A stretch of DNA of 64,000 bases from an uncultured Paracoccaceae bacterium. Its GTDB lineage: Bacteria > Pseudomonadota > Alphaproteobacteria > Rhodobacterales > Rhodobacteraceae. Both the position numbers and the translations under genes were made by a program. Location of the stretch: NCBI GenBank assembly GCA_947496605.1, contig CANMDF010000002.1, forward strand, positions 248,001 through 312,000. Reading direction: 5' to 3'. Shown one piece after another: positions 9,181 through 17,772 of the stretch; position 1 is the stretch's first letter; each line of letters begins with the position of its first letter. The notes beneath the pieces were generated by a model. It had not been told where the DNA came from and did no database searches. It worked only from the letters and a program-made list of their open reading frames with translations.

Positions 9181-9738
9181 ATGCGCCCAATTGGATCAGT
9201 CTTCGCTTTGCTTATCTGCGCTAGCACTGCGCAGGCTACCATAACGGGCGGTGGCATTCTGCAGCAACGCGGGACTGGGGAGTTCATCAAACTGGACCCC
9301 GAGATTGGCTTTACTGTGGGCGAAGACAACTTTAACACAGATCACCTCTATGGATTTGATGAGAACCAGAACATTATTCTTGAGACGCCAATCCGTGTGG
9401 ATATCGGTGATCCAGACGGCATTTTGCCCGCGGGCACTGAGGTGGCCAGCCACTATGTGTTCTTTGACAGCCTGAATGGCGAGCATATTGGTTTCATTGA
9501 TTTCGATGCGCCGATCTTGGGCATTGCCGCTTATCAAGACACGATGGGTGCTACAGATTTTCTGGCCAATACTTCTGTGACCTATGTCTCGACGCGTTTG
9601 CGCGGGTTAGAGCAGGGCGATCTGGTTTGGATCGATAAAGAAAATCCATCACGGCTGATCGTGTTCTGGGCAGGTTCGTCACCCGGCGATTACATCCGGG
9701 TATTCACAGAACGCTCGGTCGGCGCGTTGATGATGTAG
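9181..9738 (+). CDS. Hypothetical exported protein
   Basis: A 185-residue protein that I do not recognise. The first ~20 residues form a signal peptide (hydrophobic SVFALLICAS, likely cleavage after AQA), so it is periplasmic or secreted. The mature part is acidic and rich in Asp, Gly and aromatic residues, with no cysteines, which suggests a beta-rich fold (inference). The start at 9181 is preferred over an ATG at 9169 because GAGGAA sits directly before it. The gene stands between serB and a PLP lyase on the same strand, with short gaps. Confidence 0.75.
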   Translation: MRPIGSVFALLICASTAQATITGGGILQQRGTGEFIKLDPEIGFTVGEDNFNTDHLYGFDENQNIILETPIRVDIGDPDGILPAGTEVASHYVFFDSLNGEHIGFIDFDAPILGIAAYQDTMGATDFLANTSVTYVSTRLRGLEQGDLVWIDKENPSRLIVFWAGSSPGDYIRVFTERSVGALMM

Positions 9739-9775
9739 GGTTGCATCCTGCCCCTAGTGCACGGCACAACACGGT

Positions 9776-10897
9776 ATGGATAAAAACGCAAAGCCCGCTA
9801 CGATCGCTGCACATGCCGCAGGTGCCGTTGATCCACAATCTGGTGGCGTCGTGCCGGCGCTGCAGCCGTCTACCACCTATTTGCGGGACGAAGACTATGC
9901 ATTGGTGCGTCCCGACAACATCTATTCCCGGTCCGATTCCGATAATCTGCGTCAGGCAGAAGAGGTTCTGCGCAGGCTAGAAGGGGCGCAAGACACGCTC
10001 TTGTTTCCATCTGGCATGGCGGCGATTGCTGCGGTGTTTCGGACGCTCCCGAACGGCGGGTCTGCCATTGTGCAGTCCGGGATATATTGGGGCACAACAG
10101 CTTGGATCAGAGAGTTCTGCGCACGACGCCAGATAGACCTGATCGAAGTTGACGCGGATGCATTGCTGGCGACCTGTCAGACAACAAAGGCGGACATGGT
10201 TTTCGTTGAAACGCCATCAAACCCGTGGCTGAAAACGGTCGATCTTCGGGCGATCCGGGCTGCGACCAGTGCTACTTTGGTCGTTGATGCGACAGCGGCT
10301 ACGCCTATTTTGATGCGTGGTTTGGATTTTGGCGCTGATATCGTGATGCATTCCGCCACCAAAGGGATCAATGGGCATTCAGATGTCTTAGCCGGTGTTT
10401 TGTCGACCGGCGCAGCTGATGCCCAGATTTGGGACATGATCCGCACAGATCGTAAAATGGCAGGGGCGATCTTGGGTCCGTTTGAGGCATGGATGCTGAC
10501 ACGTGCCATGCGCACCTTGCCATTGCGGGTCGAGCGGATGTCCCAGAATGCACAGGCTTTAGCCGAACATCTGCTGGCGCATGGCGGGGTTAAAGACGTG
10601 TTCTACCCTGGCCTGCCTTCCCATCCGGGACACGATGTGGCCCAATCGCAGATGTCGGGTGGTTATGGCAGCTTGCTATCGGTGCTTGTCAAAGGGGGCA
10701 AAACAGATGCGTTACTTGTCGTGGGCAAGCTCAAACTCTTTTTGCGCGCGACGTCACTTGGCGGAGTAGAGAGCTTGGTGGAACACCGACATACGATTGA
10801 ACCGCATACCGGTATTCCAGAAAACCTGATCCGCGTATCCGTTGGGATCGAGGATATCGGCGACTTGATTGGCGATTGGGATCAGGCTCTCGACTGA
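9776..10897 (+). CDS. Cys/Met metabolism PLP-dependent lyase (cystathionine beta-lyase-like)
   Basis: A 373-residue PLP enzyme of the transsulfuration family (cystathionine beta-lyase, gamma-synthase and relatives). The PLP lysine is in SATKGINGHSDV at about residue 196; the YSR-type phosphate-binding segment lies near 60 and FPSGMAA near 78. The family interconverts cysteine, homocysteine and methionine precursors. The exact reaction cannot be told from sequence alone. Cystathionine beta-lyase is the likeliest label for this alphaproteobacterial type. Confidence 0.88.
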   Translation: MDKNAKPATIAAHAAGAVDPQSGGVVPALQPSTTYLRDEDYALVRPDNIYSRSDSDNLRQAEEVLRRLEGAQDTLLFPSGMAAIAAVFRTLPNGGSAIVQSGIYWGTTAWIREFCARRQIDLIEVDADALLATCQTTKADMVFVETPSNPWLKTVDLRAIRAATSATLVVDATAATPILMRGLDFGADIVMHSATKGINGHSDVLAGVLSTGAADAQIWDMIRTDRKMAGAILGPFEAWMLTRAMRTLPLRVERMSQNAQALAEHLLAHGGVKDVFYPGLPSHPGHDVAQSQMSGGYGSLLSVLVKGGKTDALLVVGKLKLFLRATSLGGVESLVEHRHTIEPHTGIPENLIRVSVGIEDIGDLIGDWDQALD

Positions 10898-10928
10898 GCC
10901 ACAGCACCTAATTTTTCTATGTCCAATC

Positions 10929-10945
10929 AAACTTCCGCCGGAGGC
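10929..10945 (-). repeat. Short extragenic motif after a stop codon, copy 1
   Basis: On the minus strand this reads GCCTCCGGCGGAAGTTT, 22 bases downstream of the stop of the rhodanese gene. It matches the copy at 30368-30384 at 16 of 17 positions, in the same orientation relative to its upstream gene. Confidence 0.5.
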
Positions 10946-10967
10946 ATCCAGGCACTCGCGACAAGCG

Positions 10968-11342
10968 CTAGCTTTCGGTTGGACCACCCGCCTCTTTCCA
11001 ATCTCCAAAGCCCCCGATGTTGGTGACATTCTCAAAGCCCATGTCTTTTAGGGTCTTGCCCGCCAATGCGGCTTGGCCGCCAGCACCACAGATCAGATAC
11101 AGATCCGCGTCTTTCGCCAAAGCGTCATTGTGAAATGGTGTCGCAGGATCAGCGACAAATTCCATCATGCCACGGGCGATACGGTGGGCGCCTTTGATAG
11201 TACCGCTTTGGGCAATCGCGCCGCTGTCACGCACGTCGACAAAAACGCCACCACCGGCATTATATTTCGCGATTGCATCTTCCGCGCTCATACGTGGGAC
11301 GACTGCATTGGCTTCTTCCATAAAATCTTTGGCGGCTTTCAT
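10968..11342 (-). CDS. Single-domain rhodanese-like protein
   Basis: A 124-residue rhodanese domain with the active-site Cys85 in LICGAGGQ, so it could carry persulfide and transfer sulfane sulfur. DVRDSGAI near residue 36 is the standard first motif. No signal peptide is seen, so it is probably cytoplasmic. AAAGGAG lies eight bases before the ATG. It is expressed leftward, downstream of the response-regulator terminator, so it probably has its own promoter. The physiological sulfur acceptor is unknown. Confidence 0.88.
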   Translation of the reverse strand: MKAAKDFMEEANAVVPRMSAEDAIAKYNAGGGVFVDVRDSGAIAQSGTIKGAHRIARGMMEFVADPATPFHNDALAKDADLYLICGAGGQAALAGKTLKDMGFENVTNIGGFGDWKEAGGPTES

Positions 11343-11405
11343 CGGGTCTCTCCTTTGGATTGGTCACGATAGAGGTAAGCGTTTCGTTAGAAATAACTAG
11401 AGCCC

Positions 11406-11434
11406 AAAAAAAAGCCCGGACACAAGGTCCGGGC
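11406..11434 (-). terminator. Rho-independent terminator of the response regulator
   Basis: Minus-strand hairpin GCCCGGAC/GTCCGGGC (8 bp, 5-base loop) followed by eight T residues (11413-11406). It ends the regulator transcript and any sRNA cut from it. Confidence 0.9.
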
Positions 11435-11532
11435 AAGTCCAACAGGGAGGTGGAGATATAACCCGATCTCCGGCGGGAACTTGGGACCCGGTGAGATTGA
11501 GAGGGAAGGCTCAAAATCACCGGGGTTTCGTA
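11406..11532 (-). ncRNA. Structured 3' UTR of the OmpR-type regulator, candidate SorX-like sRNA
   Basis: On the minus strand, directly after the regulator's stop, there are three hairpins. The first (11523-11488) has a 7-bp CCGGTGA stem, an internal loop, a 5-bp stem and the pyrimidine loop CCUUCCCU. The second (11471-11452) is GGAGAU/AUCUCC. Then comes single-stranded ACCUCCC, which could pair with ribosome binding sites, and a strong terminator (11434-11406). In Rhodobacter sphaeroides the sRNA SorX is processed from the 3' UTR of an ompR-type regulator gene; the position here fits. I cannot confirm sequence homology. Confidence 0.5.
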
Positions 11533-12219
11533 CTACGCCACTAATCTATAGCCACCAGATTCGGTCACAAGAAGGCGGGCATTGGACGGATCTGGTTCTA
11601 TTTTTTGACGAAGACGGTAAATATGTGTCTCTAATGTGTGCGTGGTCACGCCCGCATTATAGCCCCAAACCTCGTGCAACAGCACGTCACGGGCCACAAC
11701 ACCGTCGGTTGAACGGTACAGGAATTTCAGAATATTCGTTTCTTTTTCGGTCAAACGAACCTTCTTTTCATCCTCGGTCACAAGCAGCTTTTGGGCCGGT
11801 TTGAACGTATAGGGCCCAAGCTGGAAAACAGCGTCTTCTGACTGCTCGTGGGTGCGCAACTGACTGCGGACACGGGCCAAAAGTACGGGGAATTTGAAAG
11901 GCTTACTGATGTAGTCATTCGCACCGGCATCAAGGCCATAAATGGTGTCTGCATCGCTGTCTTGGGCGGTCAGCATCACAATCGGGCACTTCACACCTTG
12001 CTTGCGCATCACACGGCAAAGTTCGCGGCCATCGGTGTCTGGCAGGCCTACGTCGAGGATCATCAGATCGTACAGGCCTTCCTTGGCTTTCACCATGGCG
12101 CTGGCACCATCGTCTGCCTCAAAGACGTCAAAGTCTTCGGTCATCAGCAATTGCTCGCCAAGTGCTTCGCGCAGGTCGTCGTCGTCGTCGACCAGTAGAA
12201 TCTTTTTGAGTTGTCCCAT
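11533..12219 (-). CDS. OmpR-family winged-helix response regulator
   Basis: A 228-residue two-component regulator: receiver domain ~1-120 with acidic pocket DDDDD (11-15), phosphorylation site Asp56 in LDVGLP and Lys near 106 in KPFKF; a DNA-binding winged helix ~130-228 ending in the usual ESGGYRLV. No sensor kinase is adjacent, so it is an orphan here. It resembles the strongly conserved OmpR-type orphan of Rhodobacteraceae. A palindrome, TCACACG-GA-CGTGTGA at 12291-12306, lies between it and divergent ribA and may be an operator. The 3' UTR carries a structured, possibly sRNA-bearing tail. Confidence 0.93.
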   Translation of the reverse strand: MGQLKKILLVDDDDDLREALGEQLLMTEDFDVFEADDGASAMVKAKEGLYDLMILDVGLPDTDGRELCRVMRKQGVKCPIVMLTAQDSDADTIYGLDAGANDYISKPFKFPVLLARVRSQLRTHEQSEDAVFQLGPYTFKPAQKLLVTEDEKKVRLTEKETNILKFLYRSTDGVVARDVLLHEVWGYNAGVTTHTLETHIYRLRQKIEPDPSNARLLVTESGGYRLVA

Positions 12220-12290
12220 GACATTCTCCTTCGTTACGTCATTAGATTTGTGCTTTGTTTACGTTTCAAACAACCGATCCATTCGCAGTT

Positions 12291-12306
12291 TCACACGGAC
12301 GTGTGA
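12291..12306. promoter_or_regulatory. Palindrome between the response regulator and ribA
   Basis: TCACACG-GA-CGTGTGA gives two perfect 7-base arms with a 2-base centre, in the 157-base divergent promoter region. A related half-site, TCACAC/GTGTGA, appears in the palindrome at 34426-34445 with a different spacer. Operator function is inference. Confidence 0.4.
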
Positions 12307-12376
12307 TTTGTCGTGCTAATGTTTCACTTTGGCGTGCAAACGGGTATGAATTGAAACAAATCAGAGGTTGAGACCC

Positions 12377-13453
12377 ATGGCATTCGCCCCGGACATTACA
12401 GAACGACTGGCCCGCGCTCGCGCAGATTTGCGCATGGGGGTGCCGATTGTGCTGGAAGGTGGAGCGCTGGTGCTTGCCGCTGAAACCTTAGATGCCGCCC
12501 GTTTGGCCGACTTACGCACGCTCGGGGGCGAGGCCGTGTTGGCCGTGACCAGTTGGCGTGCGCAGACTTTGAAAGCGCGTGCTTATGACGGCGACATCGC
12601 GCGCATTGTGTTGCCCCCAGACGCAAATTTGAACTGGGTCCGATCAATCGCCGACCCCGCCGATGATCTGCGTGCGCCGATGAAAGGGCCACTTCAAACG
12701 GTCCGTGATGGATCAGCCGATTTGCACCGTGCTGCAATTGCGTTGGCTAAGGCGGCCCGGCTTTTGCCAGCGACTGTTGTTCTGGCTTTGGACGATGCTG
12801 CGGGGTTCGCGGCGCATAACAATCTGACGCTTATTCCTGCAGATGCGGCATTGGATACGGGGTTGAGCCCTTTGAACCCGATCATCTCGGCGCGTTTGCC
12901 ATTGGATGTGTCAGAAGCAGGTCGTCTGCACATTTTCCGACCCGATGATGGCGCCGAAGAACATTATGCCGTGGAGATCGGCAAGCCCGACCGCAGCAAA
13001 CCTGTGCTATCGCGGCTTCATTCGGCTTGCTTTACCGGTGACCTGCTTGGGTCGTTGAAATGCGATTGCGGCCCACAGTTACGTGGTGCCCTGGCCCAGA
13101 TGGGTAAAGAAGAGGCGGGTGTGTTGCTGTACCTCAACCAAGAAGGGCGCGGGATCGGTCTGGCGAACAAGATGCGTGCCTATTCCTTGCAGGACCAAGG
13201 TTTTGATACCGTCGAGGCCAATCACCGTCTTGGGTTTGAAGACGATGAACGTGATTTTCGCATCGGTGCCGAAATTTTGAAGCGGATGGGTTTTGCCTCT
13301 GTGCGGTTGCTGACAAACAACCCCGCCAAGGTGGCACGCATGGACGCCTGCGGGATTTCTGTGGTTGAGAGGGTGCCGCTGAAAGTGGGCGAGAACGCGC
13401 ATAATCATGCATACCTCGCAACAAAGGCTGCGAAGTCAGGGCACCTTTTGTGA
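12377..13453 (+). CDS. ribA: GTP cyclohydrolase II with a divergent N-terminal domain
   Basis: Opens the GTP ring to start riboflavin synthesis. The catalytic half (~170-358) carries the three zinc cysteines (about 218, 229 and 231; LKCDCG) and the EGRGIGL motif. The N-terminal ~150 residues begin like dihydroxybutanone-phosphate synthase (RARADLRMGVPIVL) but lack its acidic DDEDREN active site, so that domain looks inactive (inference). The ATG at 12377 is preferred over a TTG at 12368; AGAGG precedes it. The stop overlaps the GTG of the next gene by 4 bases, so the two are probably translationally coupled. Confidence 0.92.
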   Translation: MAFAPDITERLARARADLRMGVPIVLEGGALVLAAETLDAARLADLRTLGGEAVLAVTSWRAQTLKARAYDGDIARIVLPPDANLNWVRSIADPADDLRAPMKGPLQTVRDGSADLHRAAIALAKAARLLPATVVLALDDAAGFAAHNNLTLIPADAALDTGLSPLNPIISARLPLDVSEAGRLHIFRPDDGAEEHYAVEIGKPDRSKPVLSRLHSACFTGDLLGSLKCDCGPQLRGALAQMGKEEAGVLLYLNQEGRGIGLANKMRAYSLQDQGFDTVEANHRLGFEDDERDFRIGAEILKRMGFASVRLLTNNPAKVARMDACGISVVERVPLKVGENAHNHAYLATKAAKSGHLL

Positions 13454-13944
13454 AGCAAACCGATTTTGTTCTCACACCAACCCATGTCCGTTTTCTGAAC
13501 CGCCGTTTTGCTTGCACTATCGGGCGTGGTGGGTTGACCGATCGCAAGAAAGAAGGCGATGGGGCCACGCCACGCGGGACACACCGCATTGTCGGCATGC
13601 TTTACCGTCCTGACCGGATGGCACGACCAGCAAATTGGGCGCTGCCTATAGGCCCATCTGACCTGTGGTCAGACGATGTGCGCGACGAGGACTACAACAT
13701 GATGGTGCGCACCCCGCATCCCTACAGCCATGAACGGTTGCGCCGCGCTGATCCCATGTATGACCTTGTCATTCTGACGGATTGGAACTGGCCCTATGCC
13801 GTCAAAGGACGCGGGTCTGCGATTTTTATCCATGCGTGGCGTGGACCTGGCCGCCCGACCGCTGGATGCGTTGCTTTCCGCCCTGACCATCTGCGTTGGA
13901 TCGCCGCCCGCATTCGCCATGACACCCGACTTGTTATCGCATAA
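13450..13944 (+). CDS. L,D-transpeptidase (YkuD family)
   Basis: A 164-residue YkuD-type catalytic domain with the signature His-x(n)-Ser/Thr-x-Gly-Cys seen as IHAWRGPG then TAGCVAF, catalytic Cys near residue 140. Enzymes of this family form 3-3 peptidoglycan cross-links or attach proteins to the wall. No signal peptide or membrane anchor is visible, which is unusual for a periplasmic enzyme; this subgroup often lacks one and its localisation is unsettled. It starts at a GTG overlapping the ribA stop (GTGA). Confidence 0.85.
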   Translation: MKQTDFVLTPTHVRFLNRRFACTIGRGGLTDRKKEGDGATPRGTHRIVGMLYRPDRMARPANWALPIGPSDLWSDDVRDEDYNMMVRTPHPYSHERLRRADPMYDLVILTDWNWPYAVKGRGSAIFIHAWRGPGRPTAGCVAFRPDHLRWIAARIRHDTRLVIA

Positions 13945-14011
13945 CCTCTGGCAATGATCCTAATCTTGGGCCACACCGACCAGACGCCCAATGAAACATC
14001 AAGGCCCATTC

Positions 14012-14494
14012 ATGACCCCTGACGAAATCGCAAATCTGCCTTACCGCCCATGTGTCGGCATCATGCTGGCCAATCCGCGTGGACATGTGTTCGTGGCCCA
14101 ACGCAAAGACCGTGACACTGATGCATGGCAAATGCCCCAAGGCGGCGTGGATAAAGGCGAAAGCAGCCGCGATGCTGCTCTGCGTGAGCTGCAAGAAGAA
14201 ACCAGCGTGCCGCCCAAGCTTGTGACCGTTGAGGCCGAAAGCCAAGGATTGATCCGCTATGATCTGCCTCATGCCTTGGTCCCCAACATCTGGAAAGGGC
14301 GGTATCGCGGGCAGGAACAGAAATGGTATCTGATGCGCTTTCACGGGCTCGACAATCAGATCGATCTTGAGACAGAAATGCCGGAATTCACCGCTTGGAA
14401 ATGGATGCCTGCTGATCAGCTGGTCGCCAACATCGTCCCCTTCAAACGGGAAGTCTACGAACAGGTCCTGGCGGAATTCGGTGCGAAGCTTTAG
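14012..14494 (+). CDS. rppH: RNA pyrophosphohydrolase
   Basis: A 160-residue Nudix hydrolase that removes pyrophosphate from the 5' end of mRNA and so starts decay. The Nudix box is at ~44-66 (GGVDKGES...RELQEETSV). Its penultimate Gly is replaced by Ser. The protein begins with the family's YRPCVGIML. The ATG at 14012 follows AAGG and gives the usual family length; an ATG at 13991 lacks a ribosome binding site. The upstream neighbour is the L,D-transpeptidase gene; in many relatives rppH instead follows ctpA, which here sits at 33-34 kb. Confidence 0.93.
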   Translation: MTPDEIANLPYRPCVGIMLANPRGHVFVAQRKDRDTDAWQMPQGGVDKGESSRDAALRELQEETSVPPKLVTVEAESQGLIRYDLPHALVPNIWKGRYRGQEQKWYLMRFHGLDNQIDLETEMPEFTAWKWMPADQLVANIVPFKREVYEQVLAEFGAKL

Positions 14495-14518
14495 GTCCCA
14501 GCGAAAGGAAAATCCGCT

Positions 14519-15004
14519 ATGAAACAGCTTTTTCTTGCCGCATCACTTGCCTTGATTGCTGGGCAATCTCACGCGCTAAGCTGCATGCGGCCTGACCCGA
14601 TAGAAACATTCCAACGGCTGTCAGAGGCACCGGAAAGCTATTTCGTCCTTTACGGCCAGCTGCGTTTTGACGAGGCGGCCTTGCCCGAAGGCGTATCCAC
14701 GGATCAAACCCGCGAACCGGCTCCGATTGCGGCCCAGTTCCGCGGCAAGAGCCTCGGCCAATCCGGTTTCACAAACGACTATTTCAGCGACGTGATCTTG
14801 CAGATCGATTGCGCTGGCCCTTGGTGCGGGTCTGCGCGAAGTGGTGTAGATGCCGTTTATTTCGTCGCGGCGTCAGCGCCACCCGTGACCATGCGTGCAG
14901 GGCCATGTGGTGGCCGGATATTTGAAGAACCGACCGAAGCGGCCTTGGACATGCTGACCAGCTGTATGCAAGGCGGTACCTGCAGGCCGGAACCTTTCGA
15001 ATAA
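14519..15004 (+). CDS. Hypothetical exported cysteine-rich protein
   Basis: A 161-residue protein with a clear signal peptide (MKQLFLAASLALIAGQSHA) and a mature part holding several cysteines that could form disulfides in the periplasm. AAAGGAAA precedes the start. It begins 24 bases after rppH on the same strand. I do not recognise the family. The mature start LSCMRP recurs among short periplasmic proteins of Rhodobacteraceae, but no function follows from that. Confidence 0.75.
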   Translation: MKQLFLAASLALIAGQSHALSCMRPDPIETFQRLSEAPESYFVLYGQLRFDEAALPEGVSTDQTREPAPIAAQFRGKSLGQSGFTNDYFSDVILQIDCAGPWCGSARSGVDAVYFVAASAPPVTMRAGPCGGRIFEEPTEAALDMLTSCMQGGTCRPEPFE

Positions 15005-15057
15005 AGCGTAAACTGTCATGATTTTGCCATTCAGCTATTCCCTGCTAAGCTACGCAG

Positions 15058-15477
15058 ATGGCTTCAAGCTCAAACACCCCATTCGCCAACCCCGCCGTTG
15101 CTGACGTCTATCAAGCGATGCCGGGTGGGGCCCGCAAGACAGCGTTAGCTTTGCGCGAACTGGTTTTCGAGATTGCTTCGCAGACGCCTGAGGTTGGCGC
15201 CATCGAAGAAACGCTCCGTTGGGGCCAGCCGTCTTACATCACGCCTGAAACGAAATCGGGATCGACCCTGCGCATTGGTGCGACAAAGGCCGGCGAGGCC
15301 GCGATCTATGCCCATTGTGGGACGACAATCATCAGCACTTATGCTGCGACGTTTCCGGAAATGGACCGCATCGAAGGCAACCGCGCTGTGATCTTTGCTA
15401 GTGCGAACGACATTGTGCCCGAGCGCCTACGACTTTTGATCAAGCATGGGCTGACCTATCACCTTAAGCCGGAATAG
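15058..15477 (+). CDS. DUF1801 domain protein
   Basis: A 139-residue protein with the DUF1801 fold (related to YdhG and the frataxin-like/iron-chaperone group): an early helix ending in VFEIASQ, then EETLRWGQPSY and strand-rich LRIGATKAG. The family is widespread, small and of unclear function; some members are suggested to handle iron. It is convergent with rnr, 5 bases apart, with no terminator between them. Confidence 0.8.
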   Translation: MASSSNTPFANPAVADVYQAMPGGARKTALALRELVFEIASQTPEVGAIEETLRWGQPSYITPETKSGSTLRIGATKAGEAAIYAHCGTTIISTYAATFPEMDRIEGNRAVIFASANDIVPERLRLLIKHGLTYHLKPE

Positions 15478-15482
15478 CGCGC

Positions 15483-17738
15483 TTATTTGCGTGTGCGTTT
15501 CACCTTACGCGCGGTCTTGGCGGCTTTCTTACGTGATGATCCGACCTTGCGTCGCGCAGGTTTCCCGCGACCGCGCGACGGACCTTGCGGCATGATGCGG
15601 TCTTCGAGTGCGAGCAGCACCACGATCAATCCGCCTGTCACTGGTGCGGCTTCGGCCAGCCTGACGGTGACACGTTGCCCCAAGCCAATGACGATGCCTG
15701 TATCGGACCCCATCAACGTCTGGCTTTCTGCGTCATAGTGGAAGTACTCGCGGCCCAAGGTTCGGATAGGGATCATCGCATCGGCACCGGTTTCATCCAG
15801 TTTCACAAAGACACCAAACTTCGCGATTCCACTGATGCGTCCGGTCAATTCTGCCCCAACACGGTCGGACAGGAACGCCGCCAGATAGCGGTCGGTTGTG
15901 TCCCGTTCAGCGGTCATTGATCGCCGTTCTGTATCACTGATCTGTTTGGCGGTTTCTGTCAGATGTTCCACATCCCAAGGGCTCAGCCCATCGTCCCCCC
16001 AGCCATGCGACGCGACTAACGCGCGGTGTACAATCAAGTCCGCATAGCGGCGAATAGGCGATGTGAAATGCGCATAGGCACGCAATGCCAGCCCGAAGTG
16101 CCCAAAGTTCTCAGGGAAATAATACGCCTGCGTCATCGACCGCAGGGTCGCCATATTGATCAGCTCATCATTTTCAGAACCTGCAGCCCCTTTGAGCAGC
16201 TTGTTCAGATGCGCCGTTTTCAGGACTTGGCCTTTGGCCAGCACCAAACCAGAGGCGTTTGCGACCTCTCGCAGGGCTTCCAGTTTTTCAGGGCTTGGTT
16301 CTTCATGCACACGGAAAAGCAACGGCGATTTCTTGGCGATCAGCGTTTCCGCCGCCGCGACATTCGCCAGTACCATGAATTCTTCGATCATGCGGTGTGC
16401 GTCCAGTCGCTCTTTGTACTGAACCGAACTGACTTTACCATTGTCATCCAAGACGATCTGCCGCTCGGGCAGGTCCAATTCCAACGGTTGGCGTTGGGCG
16501 CGTGCCTTCATGAGTGCGGCAAAGGCGGCATAAAGCGGCGCGATGATCTCATCCATCAAGGGCGCAACTTTGTCGTTGGGTTGCCCGTCAACGGCGGCTT
16601 GCACCTCTTCGTAGTTCAATGAGGCTGCCGATTTCATCAAACCCCGATGGAAAGCGTGATCAATCTTGTTCCCGGCCGCATCAATACGCATCGCGACGGC
16701 CAGACAGGCCCGTTCAACGCCTTCGTGCAGCGAACACAGATCACCCGACAAACGGTCCGGCAGCATCGGCACCACACGATCAGGGAAGTAGGTGGAGTTA
16801 CCACGTTTACGCGCCTCGCGGTCCAGCTCAGAGCCGGGGGTCACGTAGTGCGCGACATCCGCAATCGCGACCCAGATTATGAAGCCATCTTTGTTCTTCG
16901 GATCAGGATCGGTCTCGACAAAACACGCATCATCGTGGTCGCGTGCATCCCATGGGTCGATGGTGACAAGTGGCATGTCACGCAGATCGGTGCGCCCTTT
17001 CACGCCAGCGGGTTTGGCATGGTCTGCCTCGGTCACAACCTCATCTGGGAAATGATCGGGAATGCCGTGCTGGTGGATCGCAATTAGCGATACCGCGCGC
17101 GGCTCGGTCGGGTCACCCAAGCGGGCGACAATGCGTGCCTTTGGCAGACCCATGCGGCCTTTTGGTCCGGCCTGTTCCGCCTCAACCAATTCGCCGTCTT
17201 TGGCCCCACCTGTCGCACCTGTGGCGACCACCCATTGTTTGTCTGACCCTTTATCGATGGGCAGCACACGGCCACCCTCAGACGCTTGGCGAAAAACTCC
17301 CAAAATCCGCTGTGGGTTCGTGCCGATCCGGCGGATCATGCGGCCAGTGTGACTATGTTCTTCCGTTTGATCGGCAGTCAGGCGCCCCAAAATACGATCA
17401 CCCGCGCCAAGGGCGGGATCGCTCGAGCGTAGCATCATCAAAATGCGCGGCTCGGCCCCTTCGCCTTTCCATTCCAACGGGCGGGCAAACAAATCACCGT
17501 CCGCGTCAGCGCCGACAATTTCCAACACGGCCACCGGCGGCAATTCTTCGGCATCGCGATAAGAGCTGCGCCGCTTGGTCAGCTTGCCTTCTTCTTCCAG
17601 CTCTTTGAGCAAGCGTTTGAGGTCAATACGCGCGGCCCCTTTGATCCCAAAGGCCTTGGCGATATCGCGTTTGGCGGCTTTGGTGGGGTGTTCTGAAATC
17701 CACGCAAGGATTTCGGCTTTGGATGGAATACGTGTCAT
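15483..17738 (-). CDS. rnr: Ribonuclease R
   Basis: A 751-residue 3'-5' exoribonuclease that degrades structured RNA, important in rRNA quality control and cold growth. Features in order are an N-terminal winged-helix-like region (1-70), cold-shock-like RNA-binding segments, the RNB catalytic domain with acidic motif DPWDARDHDDA near 265-275, an S1 domain near 640-715, and a Lys/Arg-rich C-terminal tail that probably binds rRNA. Length matches the family. It is followed on the right by GNAT and dapE genes reading the same way. Confidence 0.95.
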   Translation of the reverse strand: MTRIPSKAEILAWISEHPTKAAKRDIAKAFGIKGAARIDLKRLLKELEEEGKLTKRRSSYRDAEELPPVAVLEIVGADADGDLFARPLEWKGEGAEPRILMMLRSSDPALGAGDRILGRLTADQTEEHSHTGRMIRRIGTNPQRILGVFRQASEGGRVLPIDKGSDKQWVVATGATGGAKDGELVEAEQAGPKGRMGLPKARIVARLGDPTEPRAVSLIAIHQHGIPDHFPDEVVTEADHAKPAGVKGRTDLRDMPLVTIDPWDARDHDDACFVETDPDPKNKDGFIIWVAIADVAHYVTPGSELDREARKRGNSTYFPDRVVPMLPDRLSGDLCSLHEGVERACLAVAMRIDAAGNKIDHAFHRGLMKSAASLNYEEVQAAVDGQPNDKVAPLMDEIIAPLYAAFAALMKARAQRQPLELDLPERQIVLDDNGKVSSVQYKERLDAHRMIEEFMVLANVAAAETLIAKKSPLLFRVHEEPSPEKLEALREVANASGLVLAKGQVLKTAHLNKLLKGAAGSENDELINMATLRSMTQAYYFPENFGHFGLALRAYAHFTSPIRRYADLIVHRALVASHGWGDDGLSPWDVEHLTETAKQISDTERRSMTAERDTTDRYLAAFLSDRVGAELTGRISGIAKFGVFVKLDETGADAMIPIRTLGREYFHYDAESQTLMGSDTGIVIGLGQRVTVRLAEAAPVTGGLIVVLLALEDRIMPQGPSRGRGKPARRKVGSSRKKAAKTARKVKRTRK

Positions 17739-17772
17739 AACACCCGCCTAGCACGGTCGGGTGCGGGCGTCA

